In this document: positions 36,234-47,099 of the stretch, one piece after another
How positions within the stretch are numbered: the stretch's first letter is position 1
Layout: each line of letters begins with the position of its first letter
Source of the DNA: Gnetum montanum
Taxonomy: Eukaryota > Streptophyta > Gnetopsida > Gnetales > Gnetaceae
DNA length: 64,000 nucleotides
Reading direction: 5' to 3'
Assembly: GCA_015680685.1 (NCBI GenBank)
Contig: MNCI01014538.1
Coordinates: 416,758-480,757, forward strand
Position numbers and translations under genes: made by a program
The notes under the pieces: generated by a model
What the model was told of the DNA's origin: nothing
Databases searched by the model: none
The model's input: only the letters and a program-made list of their open reading frames with translations

Positions 36234-37115
36234 TGATAAATCATGTTTTCAATACTCTGATATTGGGGTGGCCACGATATTAGGTACACGATATTTGAGT
36301 ATGCAATATTGCGACCCAAGATGCGATATCGTACATTCGATATCGCAGGGTTACTCTTGGGTCTATAAATACAGTGCCTAGGTGCACAAATAGGAGTAAG
36401 TTTTTGATAGTTAAGTAGCAAAACTCTTGCAGTTTGTTCATTTGAGAGTTAGAATATTTTCCAAGTGCCTGTAGTAGGAGGTCTAAGTGTGAACAGATCT
36501 TTATTTAAGCATTGATGTACCTAAGCACATCATTGCATTAGCAATAAAGATGAACTCTTTGATTCATTCCTTGCAGCATTTGAGACTTTCTTTCTTATGC
36601 ATTTCTCTATTGTGATTTTATGCAATTTACATTAATGTTATTTATGCAGTAATTAATTTTAATTAATCAAGTAACTTATTAAGATACACAAGCATGACCC
36701 CTTCGAGCATACGTGTGACACTTGGTAGCTTAGAAACGACTAGTGCTTGATAACCTAGCAATGTTTGCACAAAGTTCAGGATGTGTCTAGAAAGTGGGAA
36801 CAGTTACTTGTGTTAGGCTAGATTAGACTATAGTTTACTTAGCAATTAATTGCTCTTTTAATCACTCTTAATTTATTCTTATTTTAGGTGAGTAATTTCA
36901 TAAAAACACAAAAGAATAAAAATTTTATGCCTCAGTCACACTTAACCATTCAATTGCATTCCACAAGTGGGACTGGGAAGATAATGAACGAATAACATGC
37001 ACACACTGTTTAGCTCTAGTGTACTTAGTAATTATAGTCTACAAAATTTGACCGGATTGCACGTGAACACTTGTGATTCATATAGTTGGGCGTAGGGGTA
37101 CCTTGCTAGTCATCA
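36234..37115 (+). repeat. E3 5' LTR
   Basis: 882 bp, TGATAAATCATG to GTCATCA; U3 palindrome array at 36258-36346 with CGATATCG-type motifs; TATAAATA at 36364-36371. Confidence 0.92.
36258..36371 (+). promoter_or_regulatory. E3 U3 palindrome array and TATA box
   Basis: Six near-palindromic motifs on a GATATC/AATATT core with CG flanks (CACGATATTAG, CACGATATTTG, GCAATATTGC, GCGATATCGT, TCGATATCGC) spaced about 15-20 bp, ending about 20 bp before TATAAATA. The 3' LTR copy (44870-44950) keeps several as perfect CGATATCG. Confidence 0.6.
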
Positions 37116-37116
37116 T

Positions 37117-37134
37117 TGGCACCTTTGTTAGGGA
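37117..37134 (+). other. E3 primer binding site
   Basis: TGGCACCTTTGTTAGGGA, a decayed tRNA-Asp complement after the single T that follows the LTR. Confidence 0.78.
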
Positions 37135-37277
37135 TTGTAGTTCTTTGTGCACTATCTAAACCTAGTGAAACTTAGTAACCTTGTTGTTCGAACCCTAAGA
37201 GTCAAATCCTCCAAAAACAAAATAAAAATTATTATCATTAAATTAAATCTCAATTACATACTATTTATTAACAAAAA

Positions 37278-39190
37278 ATGTCTTCTTCTCACAGGAGCCC
37301 ATCTCCACCTAGGGCAGTTTAAGTGCCTCAACAATACTGGGTGGTATATGCTCATCCCGATGAGTATGTACCAAACTTTACCTTTATCTTGCATCAAGAT
37401 CAACTGATGTGATGGTGTAATATGGAAGGCAACATTGTGTTGCCACTTGATCGATCTATTTCAACAATGCTCCAGCTAATGCTTGCACAACATGGGCTTA
37501 AACATCTCCATGGAGAATATGAGATGTGAGATCCCAACTCAAAGGATTATCATCCCACTGAAGTGCAAAGATTAAGGGATCGTCAGCTGGAGCACTAGCA
37601 TGAGCTTGTGAAGGGTAAGGGATCAAACATCTTTCCACCTCTGCTTGGCCCAATTGATGAAGGTGACCACTTCTTTAGTGATTTTCCTCTCTTTGACTTT
37701 GTTTAAGGAGCCCTCAACTAGAACGTACAATCCACAATCCATAATTTAGGTTTTAGTCAAAATAGATCCAATGAAAAAAATGGATCCACAGAAGCAAGTC
37801 AAGAAAGGTAGGGCAAAGAAGATCATGATCACGATCATGGTCATGAGCATCAAAGAAAGGATGATAGGTGTCAGCGTAGAGCAAGTTCCCCTTCTTCTTC
37901 CCCTTCATTGTCATCATCTTCTTCTTCATCTAGTTTAGATCATGGCTGTAGAAGAAATAACCATGATGGAGGTGACCAATGGGACCAAAAAAATAGATGG
38001 GATCATCAGGATAGTTGTGATCGAAGACATGGGCAATCCAGAGAGGCCCATCATCAAGAAACAAGGGCTAGTAGGTAGCCAAGGACAAGGGAGAACTGAG
38101 AAAATGTGAAAGTGCAAAAGAATACAACAGGGACTCTTCTATTTGGAAAAAGGGGGTTCGATTTTGTGACAGTGAGGATGAATTCACTAGAGATGAGGTG
38201 GTTACTTAGAAAACCTTACCATTCCAAAAATTATAATTAGAAATCATGGCTAAGGTTGATCAATTATGGGGCTCCATGGATAATAGGTTTCAAGTTGTTT
38301 TAAAAATTGCTAAAGAGTCCAAGGAGCAAAGTGGTGAGCATGAGCATTAGAGACGTAAGGAAGTTGAGCGTGCTATATCTAAGGTTAAAGGTAAAATGGC
38401 TATGATAGAGATGGCTGTGAATAGAAATTTAGATGATGATGGTGGATGTGATGTCTGCAAGTATGAACATCCTAAAGTATGTTTTCTAGTTGTATCACAC
38501 TTGCAGGAATATGGGGTGTATGCCTTACATTCACGACTTGCACAAAGGCAAACACCTAAAAGATTGCCTTATCCATAAGAAAATCCTCAACAGTACTACC
38601 AACCATAGCAATACTATCTAAGTGCAACTTCTTTGCAACCTCATGAATTGTACTAGCACTGGCAGCAACCCCAATCGTGGGCATTGCCACCTCCAAGACA
38701 ACAATACCCTTATCAACAAACAAATCCCTACGATTACTATGTTTAGTAACCTTCATCTCCAAGGAACTCCTCTAGTCATGTTGCCACTTACTAACTTCAC
38801 CACTACCCTCTTGAAACATACTAATCACCCTATCCAAGGAGGGATGCCACCTACTACTCTCATGTACCTCCTGTCCCTGCACCTACTCCTCCACCTCCTA
38901 CTCCGTCCATGTAGGGTGAATTACCTACACAACCACAACAAATAAACACTACGAGGGTAGTTAACTTGTAATCAGTTAACCCATCCAGTAGGTCAGAACC
39001 ACGAATAAAGAAAAGACCCTTCTTCCAACCTCACAGTCCACCAAAGCCCTCGAACACATAAGTGGTTGGTAACCTTGCTCCTCTAACTTCCTCTATTTCC
39101 TCTTTATTCGAGTCCCATTCAAATCAAAATCCCTCTCAAATCGATACTGTAATGCTGACAAATGTTGTATCTGATTAGATTTGAGTTGGT
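37278..39190 (+). pseudogene. E3 gag with capsid deletion
   Basis: Starts MSSSHRSPSPPRAV. Compared with E1 and E2, about 640 bp coding the capsid-like region (SQIKRLDMNN to the Glu/Lys-rich helix) are absent; the junction is near 38,070 at GGCTAGTAGGTAGCC. The Cys/His motif at about 38,447 is intact (CDVCKYEHPKVCF). The copy could not have built particles from its own Gag after the loss. Confidence 0.78.
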
Positions 39191-42100
39191 AACCTACCCA
39201 GAAAATTAGCTAATCCCGGGAGTCCCCTAGTTTACTTGCAAATTACTGGAAATGAGCCTTGTAAAGCTCTTCTTGACTCTAGTTCCTGTGTTAATATAAT
39301 TTTGCATGAGATGTACACAATGTGGAACCTTCCTCCCTTGAAGAAGATTAACATCCAGCTAAAATTGGTAGACCAATCCATCATTATTCCATTGGAACTA
39401 GTTGAGGACATTGTTACCATCATTTGTGGGTGGTCATATCCCGTTGATTTCCTAGTAATCAAAGTGGAGAACTGCAAGGGGGACTTTCCAATCATTATGG
39501 AAAGTGCGTGGCTAAGTATTTTTTATGTCAAAATGGGCATTAGAGATCTTTTCTTAGAAATATCAAAAGAAAATAAGTTTGGGAAGATCAAGAAGAAGAG
39601 AGTTCTTTGTATCGCGTACAGTGATTCAGGGTGCCATTGTGTGCAAAAGCTATGGTCAGCAAAGCAAACATCTATCTCTACATGCAAGCAATGTGCACCA
39701 TAAGCTAATATCCAAAGATGTATGTACATAGAAGCCACAAAACAAGAAGGCACCCAGTGGCTGACAACTGATTCTACTAGTAGTACATTATGCATGGAAC
39801 CTACTGAGGGCCTAATGTATGACTATGTTGCAAGTATGGATGAACTTGAGCAAGTTCATCACCAGCTCTCCGAGGGAGCAAATGATGATGTCAATTGGGG
39901 TGAGCTAAAAATTCTTGACAATTTTAAACAAGAGCCCCTTGAATTGAAGACACTACTGGCTAGAATGGAGTACGTATTTTTGAAAAATGGGAGGTCGGTT
40001 ATCATTAATGCTAAGCTTGCTATTGAACAAAAGAAAAGGTTGATAACAGTTGTGGAAAAATGGTTAGCAACTTTTGCTTGGTCATATTTCGAACTTACCA
40101 AGATAGATCCAAGAATATGCCAGCACCAAATATACATCGACCCTACCGTCTAGCCGAAATGACAATTGCAGCAGTGTTTGAATCCCAAATTAAAGTAGAT
40201 TATCAAAGAGGAGATTGAACAACTCCTCAACCCGGGATTCATCTACCTTGTTGCAGATAGTGAGTGGGTCAATCCAGTCATGATCATACCAAAGAAAGGA
40301 GGCAAATGGAAGGTGTGCATTGATTTCTAGTTACGGAGGCAAATGGTAGGTGTGCATTGATTTCTAGTTACTCAACATGGCAACTTTCAAGGATCATTTT
40401 TCATTGCCTTTCGTTGACCAAGTGCTGGACATCATTTCGAGGCACAACTATTACAGCTTTCTGGATGGTTATAGTGGTTATAACCAAATTCGGATTGCAC
40501 TAGAGGACTAGGCAAAAAAAACTTTCACAAGTTCTTGGAGGACTTTTGCTTACCATCAGATGCCATTTGGTCTATGTAATGCCCCAGCCACATTTCAATG
40601 ATTAGTTCTAAGCATTTTCCAACAATAGATTGGTAGTAGGGTAGAAGTTTTTATGGATGATTTTTCTACCTACAGAGCCATGTTTGAGCAAGTCCTTGAC
40701 CATCTTGAGTAGGTGTTGAAGAGATGTGTCAAAACAGACCTGTAGCTTAATTGGGAAAAGAGTCATCTTATGGTCCAGGAAGGCAGAGTATTAGGGCATT
40801 ACATCTCAAAAGCAGGAATCAAGGTGGAGCCTAAAAAAATAAGGGTCATCCAAGGAATAACCCATCAACCCAAAATAGTCAAAGAAGTCCGATCATTCCT
40901 TGGTTATACTGGCTACTACCGGCGATTCATCGAGAATTTTTCCAAAATCTTCAAGCTGTTGGTAGAATTGACAAAGAAGGATGCATCATTTGTCTAGACT
41001 CTTGCATGTGAAGCAGCATTTCAGCAATTAAAGCAAAAGCTTATTGAAACCCCCATTTTTTAAGCACCAGATTAGTACAAATAGTTTCATGTGAATATCA
41101 ATGCATCAAATTATGCTTTGGGGGTAGTGCTTACACAGATGGATGATCAAAACCATCCATATTACATTCAATGCGCAAGCCGGAGCATTGCAGGTGGACA
41201 ATTGAACTACACCACCATAGAAAAGGAGTTGATGGTAGTGGTGTTTGCCTTAGAGAAGTTCAGGTACTATGTGCTTGGCTACAAAGTGTTTGTGCACACA
41301 GATCATAACACCATTAGATTTCTAATAAAAAAACCAACAGTGAGCCCTCGTGTCATACGGTGGCTTGTGATTTGTAGGAATTCGATCTCATGATGGTAGA
41401 TTGTAAAGGTGTGGAGAATGTGGTTGTGAATCACTTATTGTGACTAAGATGGGATGACAAGGAGAAAGAGAGTTCTTTATTTGATCAATTCCCTGATGAA
41501 TCTCTCCTTGCAAGTGCTATTAATACACAAATGCCCGATGAACCAAAATGGTGTGACACCATCCTCACTTATCTACTTAAGCAAGAACTACCCTAAGGGT
41601 TGGACACTAGAAAGAAACAACAGTTTCTTCACTAGGTTAAGCATTTCATGGAGATTAATGAAAACCTTTACAAAGTTTGTTCTAATCACCTGGTATGTTG
41701 GTGTGTCCCTGATACGAATCAACTGTGCATTCTTTAAGATGCTCATGAAGGTCCTTGTGGGGGCCATTATGCTGGGAGATGCATGACCATAAAAATTCTC
41801 ATGGCAAGGTATTATTGGTCAACAATCTTCATGGATGCACACCAATTTGTTTGTGCTTGTGATCATTGCCAGAGGGATGGTGGAATGATAGTTTGAATGG
41901 AGGGGTCAAAATAATGGATACAACCTCTTGAGCCATTCGATATTTGGGGCATTGACTTTATGGGTCCCATCGCACCTTTATCAAATGAAAAGGCATATAT
42001 AATAGTCACAGTTGACTATTATACCAAGTGGGTAGAAACAGTAGTTGTCATCGACTGTACATCCATCATTGCTGATCGATTTGTACAAAAAAACATCATA

Positions 42101-42896
42101 AACAGGTTTGGTGTATGTCGTGCATTAATTTTTGATAATGGAACTCATTTTACAGGTGCCACTTTTTGGCAGCTAATACAATGCTTGGGGGTTGAACATA
42201 AACTCATAACACCATATCACCCCCAAGCCAATGGTCAAGCGAAGGTTACTAATCGAAAAATTACAAAAATTTTAACACGTACCATTAGCAAGTACTGAAG
42301 GGATTGGAGCACTAAATTAAATGATGCCCTTTGGGCCTACTGCATCACATGGAAGCTTTCCATAGGTTATTATCCCTATGAGCTTGTGTAAGGAAAATTA
42401 CCAACATTGCCCATCCAATTCGAGCTCCATACACTCTTTATAGCATGTGACCTTGACCTAAATCTAAGTCTGGGATAGAAAGAACGATTGATGAACCTTA
42501 ACTTGCTAGAAAAAAATTGGTTAATGGCCCTATCATCCAACAAAATGCATAAGGCATTCAACAATAAATGCCATGACCTCAAATAAGAAAAGTAAAGTTT
42601 GAACCAGGAGACAAGGTTCTCTATTGGAATCCTACACATGTATCCCAACGAACCAAATTTCAAACATTGTGGGAAGGACCTTACATTATTGATGAGACTT
42701 TTCCATCTAGGTTATTATCATCTACAAACTTGATAGCCCAAATAAGAAATAGTTAGTCAACATTCAACAAATAAAACCTTTCCATGAGCCCAAGTCAACC
42801 AACGTACCAAACACCTCGTTAGATGGACAAGCACGCTCAATCTTTTAGATCTCTTCCTTCCAACTTAGTTGTGGGGGAGATGGCCACCCATACTAA
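39191..42896 (+). pseudogene. E3 pol: PR-RT-RNase H-IN (broken)
   Basis: Protease ORF 39236-39703 (CKALLDSSSCVNIILHEMY). RT near 40,230-40,720 with FMDDFSTY, plus a 37-bp duplication at 40298-40371. RNase H 41091-41393 (NYALGVVLTQMDD, EKELMVVVFALEKF, HTDHNTIRFL). Integrase: zinc motif near 41,730-41,880, core 41960-42298 with VTVDYYTKWVE, FDNGTHFTG and HPQANGQAKV, where Lys stands at the DD35E glutamate. The tail ends at stop 42894-42896. Confidence 0.84.
40298..40371. repeat. 37-bp tandem duplication in E3 RT
   Basis: Units 40298-40334 and 40335-40371 differ at one base (GGAAGG/GGTAGG) and shift the frame. No N is present, but the size resembles the two N-marked overlap duplications, so this may be an assembly artefact. 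Confidence 0.75.
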
Positions 42897-43541
42897 CACC
42901 TTAGGCTGCCGACATTTTTGTTTTCCATATTTTTTGATTTTACAACTTTTTGTTTTCATCTTCTTTGTTTTACATTTTTCATTTTACATATTTGTATTTT
43001 TAAGGTTGTTTGTCTTCTCTTAGTTTTTGTTTTACACTATCATTAATGTATTCAATAATTATTGTCTACTCTTTTACTTTCTTTTATAGTTATGTTTGCT
43101 TATGTTTGATGTGTTTCTCTACTTTTTTTGCTAATAAGGTAGTAGGTACAATGGTAATACACTACTCGATGATGGTATGCTTTATTTGTAATTTGATTGT
43201 TAATGTTTGGTTTTTGACTTTGAATATCATTACTGATGACTGGGACATGGTTTCTTTTCATGTAACAAGTAGTGAGTCCACATTATCCACCCATTTACAT
43301 ACTCTATGATTTTTCTTATTTTGGAAGCATGAAATTTCTTCTTTATTAATGCAACTTTAATAAATTGGTGACTTCTGTAGTTTCCGAAATTGGGAAGGAA
43401 TCAAAGGTTTGGATAGGGTGTGGCTTCAAATGGATGCGGTATTCTTTGTACTTTTCTATTTTCCTGTGTGCAGAAGTGTTCTTGTAAGCTTCTCATCGTT
43501 TTACGTCATTTCACAATAGGAAGTTAAATAAGTCCTTGCAT

Positions 43542-43558
43542 GGTGTGGTTCTCATCAC

Positions 43559-43601
<43 letters not shown>

Positions 43602-43618
43602 GGATTCAAAGCATACCC
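43542..43618 (+). other. Covarying stem-loop, E3 copy a, with (AG)n loop
   Basis: Outer GGTGTG/CATACC, inner TTCTCATC/GATGAGGA, with G-U pairs in each stem. The loop contains CACACAC followed by an AG run (43566-43598). Confidence 0.6.
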
Positions 43619-43662
43619 CTTGGATAAAATAAATGTGAAAAAGAATACATGGGTCTTTGCAT

Positions 43663-43710
43663 GGTGTGGTTCCCATCTGGAAAAAAAACATGGGAATTCA
43701 AAGCACATCC
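43663..43710 (+). other. Covarying stem-loop, E3 copy b
   Basis: Outer GGTGTG/CACATC, inner TTCCCAT/ATGGGAA around CTGG plus an A-run, 3' bulge ATTCAAAG. It is a tandem duplicate of copy a with compensatory inner-stem changes. Confidence 0.62.
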
Positions 43711-44827
43711 CTTAGACTAGATAAAAGGGCTACAAGCACTGGTTATGAGACTTGTCTTGTCTCCTCCAACTAAGGCCATCTTGAACTTCCTACCTTCACT
43801 TCAATTTGGAATAGTGGTTGTTTTGTGGAAGCATTCTTGTGTTTCAAGGGATGGACTTGCTTTAGAATGTTGATGCGAAGTCATTGAGAGTGGTTGGTTT
43901 TGATTTGAACTAAGGATGAATCCTATCAAGTAATTTAATCACAAACTCCACAAGGGACTGTATGTGACCATAATTAGGAACTCCATTCCACTTTCTTTGT
44001 CATCCATCTATGCTTTCCATGTCTCACCTCACTATCATTTTCATGTTTTGGTTCAATGTTCTGGTTTGATGTGTCAAGTTTCTTAGTTAGTTACTTTTGG
44101 GTTTTTGTACTTAACTTTCCATAACCATTAATCATCCATGGTGCCCACAGACTCCCTAGTTTAAAGTTATGCAAGGGCATAAAAGGCTTGTGCCTGCTTT
44201 GGGAAGGACCTAATTGCATGTCTTTTGGTTTGGTTAAGTTAAGTTCTTTACCCTTAGACCTTGTTACAATCAAATTCTTTTATTTATCCCATCCATGTCA
44301 TCCAATTATATGCACCTTCACAACTATTTGTAATGAACTTTTTATTATTGTGAATACCCTCTTTTCAGTGTTCCTTGTGTTAAGCCTTTTCTAAATTTTA
44401 TGGATTTCTTCTCTTACTTAACCCATTCATTAGTCTTTCCACTAACAACATCAAGCAACCAATCTATCACAATCACAACTTGGCTAGATAAAAATCACTG
44501 ACAAGATAAGGTATTCAACTATTCTCTATTGCACTATATATACTAATGCTTGGTACTGTTGACTGCTAGATCTCTTCTACCTCTCCCTCATTCTTCTGTT
44601 GCTAAGAGGGGTTGGATGTCATTTGGATCTGTTGGTGTTCTTTCCTATTGTCATGAACACCCAATTTTGTACACAATTGTAATGTTGTATGCTTGGACAC
44701 TTTTGTATTTGTTTGTTTTCTTTGTATCACTCTACATGTTAATCAAATAAGTCCACAACTCCTAATATATTTTGTAAAGGACTTGTTCCTCTTCTTCTAT
44801 ACTTGAGGACGAGTTTTCATTTAGTCA

Positions 44828-44835
44828 TGGGGGTA
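44828..44835 (+). other. E3 polypurine tract
   Basis: TGGGGGTA adjacent to the 3' LTR. Confidence 0.75.
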
Positions 44836-45716
44836 TGATAAATCATGTTTTTCAATACTTTGATATTGGGGTGGTTGCGATATCAGGTACATGATATCGG
44901 GTACGCGATATCGTGGCCCAAGATGCGATATTGTACATTCGATATTGCAGGGTTGCTCTTGGGTCTATAAATATAGTGCCCAGGTGCACAATTTGGAGTA
45001 AGTTTTTGGCAGTCAAGTAGCGAAACTCTTACAGTTTGTTCATTTGAGAGTTACAATATTTTGCAAGTGCCCATAGTAGGAGGTCTAAGTGTAACGGATC
45101 TTTATTCAAGCATTGATGTACTTGAGCACACCATTGCGTTGGCAATAAAGATGAACTCTTTGATTCATTCCTCGCAGCACTTAAAACTTTCTTTCTTATG
45201 CATTTATATATTGTGATTTCATGAAATTTACATTAATGTTATTTATGCAGTAATTAATTTTGATTAATCAGGCAACTTATTAAGATACACAAGCACGGCC
45301 CCTTTGAGCATACGTGTGATACTTGGTAGCTTAGAAACAACTAGCATTTGATAGCCTAGCAGTGTTTGCACAAAGTTCAGGATGTGTCTGGGAAGTGGGA
45401 ACGGTTACTTATGTTAAGCTAGATTAGACTATAGTTTACTTAGCAATTAATCACTCTTTTAATCACTCTTACTTTATTCTTGTTTTAGGTGAGTAATTCC
45501 ATAAAAACATAAAATAATAAAAAATTTATGCCTTAGTCACACTTAACCATACAATTGCATTTCACAAGTGGGACTAGGAAGACAACGAACGAACAACACG
45601 GACACACTATTTAACTCTGGTGTACTTAGTAATTATAGTATGTGGAATTTCACCAGATTGCACGTGAACACTTGTCATTTGTATGGTTGGGCGTAGGGGT
45701 ACCTTGCTACTCATCA
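44836..45716 (+). repeat. E3 3' LTR
   Basis: 881 bp, TGATAAATCATG to CTCATCA; TATAAATA at 44966-44973. It is close in length to its partner (882 bp) and clearly diverged in sequence. Its U3 keeps more exact CGATATCG palindromes than the 5' LTR. Confidence 0.92.
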
Positions 45717-45721
45717 TTTAT

Positions 45722-46440
45722 ATTTAGAGATGCTAAAGTGGGGAGGTTTGCTAGTATGGGAAGTAGTTTGGAAGCAGCTTAATCATGGATTAGAATTTGG
45801 ACTTGAAAGAAAATGATGCATCAATAAACCAGTTGTTTTATTTAGAAAAGCTAGAAATTCTAATTTAAATAATTATAGAATGATTGCCATCTACAACAAC
45901 TTTGGGAAACTCTTGGGTACTATTATTGAAGAGAAGCTTGGAAAATAAGTAGAATAAAGTAAGATACATGCCATCTTACAAGCAAGTTTCAGGCAATGTT
46001 ACTCTACTATGGATCTTCTACTTACTCTTAAGTATCTTGTTGATCAAGATAAAGGTCCAAGTAACTAGATGTTCATTTGCTTTATTGAATTTTCCAAGGT
46101 TTATGATTCAGTCATTCAAAGTGAAATATGACAAAGATTACATAATCTTGGAATTCCATTAGATTTATTGTTAGCAATTCAAATCCTTTATAAGAAAGCG
46201 TATATGTAGCTAGATGATAGCATTTCAAATGATAGTACCATAATCCATGGTCCTATTAGTGTTAAGTCGGAATGTCCTCTTTCCCCAACTTTATTTAAAA
46301 TTTTCATTGATGAATTAGAGGCATGGATGCAAGAGATTGATAACAAATATTCATTCTTTGTAGACAACTTCCCTATTAACATTCTACTATTTTCAAATGA
46401 CGTTGAATTGATCTCCAAAGCAATGGAAGTCTTACAATGA
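45722..46440 (+). pseudogene. LINE-3, RT portion
   Basis: Continues LINE-3 after E3: NLNNYRMIAIYNNFGKLLGT near 45,870, then FIEFSKVYDSVI-like text near 46,080, a decayed GVKSECPLSPTLFKIFIDEL block near 46,260, and FSNDVELISKAMEVLQ at its end. The rest of RT is missing; E4's truncated LTR abuts at about 46,441. Confidence 0.78.
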
Positions 46441-46885
46441 TGTTAACGCCATAAGCATGACCATCTTGAACATAACCCAAACACTTGGTAAGCCCAGTGA
46501 CGCTTAACGTCTGGTAATCCAGAAGTGTTAGGAGATGCTTAGAACGTGCTCAGAAGATGGGACCGGATACTTATTTTATGAGTAGTTAAGATTTAGATTA
46601 AGATAATTTTAGATTAATTAATATTCTATCCTTATTTTCCAAGATAATTAGTCATCGAAATGATAATTAAAAAGATATAAAAATCATTAGCCTTAGTCTC
46701 ACTTAACCATCGTAAACAGCACCTCACAAGTGAGATTAGGATGACAGCGATTGTTCTAACCCAAGGTTTCATTGGTTAGAAGTTTGGCGTATGTTAAGTG
46801 CTTACAGTCTATGGATTTCGACTAAGTCATGCATGAACGCTTGTGATTCGTATGGTTGGGCATAGGGATACCTAGCTGCTCATCA
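46441..46885 (+). repeat. E4 5' LTR, 3' half only
   Basis: 445 bp starting inside the LTR (GTTAACGCCATAAGC matches 3' LTR sequence at about 58,848) and ending CTCATCA. U3 and the TATA box are gone, so this LTR cannot promote transcription. Confidence 0.88.
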
Positions 46886-46886
46886 T

Positions 46887-46904
46887 TGGCGCTATTGTCG
46901 GGGA
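46887..46904 (+). other. E4 primer binding site
   Basis: TGGCGCTATTGTCGGGGA: the best-preserved copy, only two changes from the Athila-type tRNA-Asp complement TGGCGCCGTTGCCGGGGA by position count around the centre, plus T for C. Confidence 0.82.
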
Positions 46905-46988
46905 CTGTTAGTCTTACATGCATCATCTGACCTTAGTGAANGTTGTCGGGGACTGTTAGTCTTACATGCATCATTTGACCTTAGTGAA
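46895..46988. other. Assembly join: single N with duplicated 46-bp flanks
   Basis: 46895-46940 and 46943-46988 are near-identical around the N at 46941 (one difference). This is an unmerged contig overlap, as at 6270. Confidence 0.8.
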
Positions 46989-47099
46989 ATTATCATTTAA
47001 GTTGTTGGAACAGACCCAGGGTAGAAATATTTACTCACGCTAGGAAAATTCAAGTAAATAGTAAGGTACACTGATTATATGGACCATCTAATGTCCAAC

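Larger units (their letters stand above)
42897..44827 (+). other. E3 3' noncoding region
   Basis: 1.9 kb, co-linear with E1 and E2. It carries two tandem stem-loops (43542-43618, 43663-43710), the first with an AG microsatellite in the loop. No coding sequence is supported; ORFs at 42823-43309 are low-complexity Phe/Leu-rich. Confidence 0.7.
36234..45716 (+). mobile_element. E3: full-length degenerate Ty3/gypsy element with perfect TSD
   Basis: 5' LTR 36234-37115, primer site 37117-37134, gag 37278-39190 (internally deleted), pol 39191-42896, polypurine tract 44828-44835, 3' LTR 44836-45716. The target duplication TTTAT is exact (36229-36233 and 45717-45721). LINE-3 resumes at 45722. Longer open stretches survive in pol than in E1 or E2. 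Confidence 0.92.

Noticed and set aside
43566-43598. AG microsatellite as a separate regulatory element
   Set aside because: Lies in the loop of the stem-loop and is present only in E3; more likely a neutral expansion.
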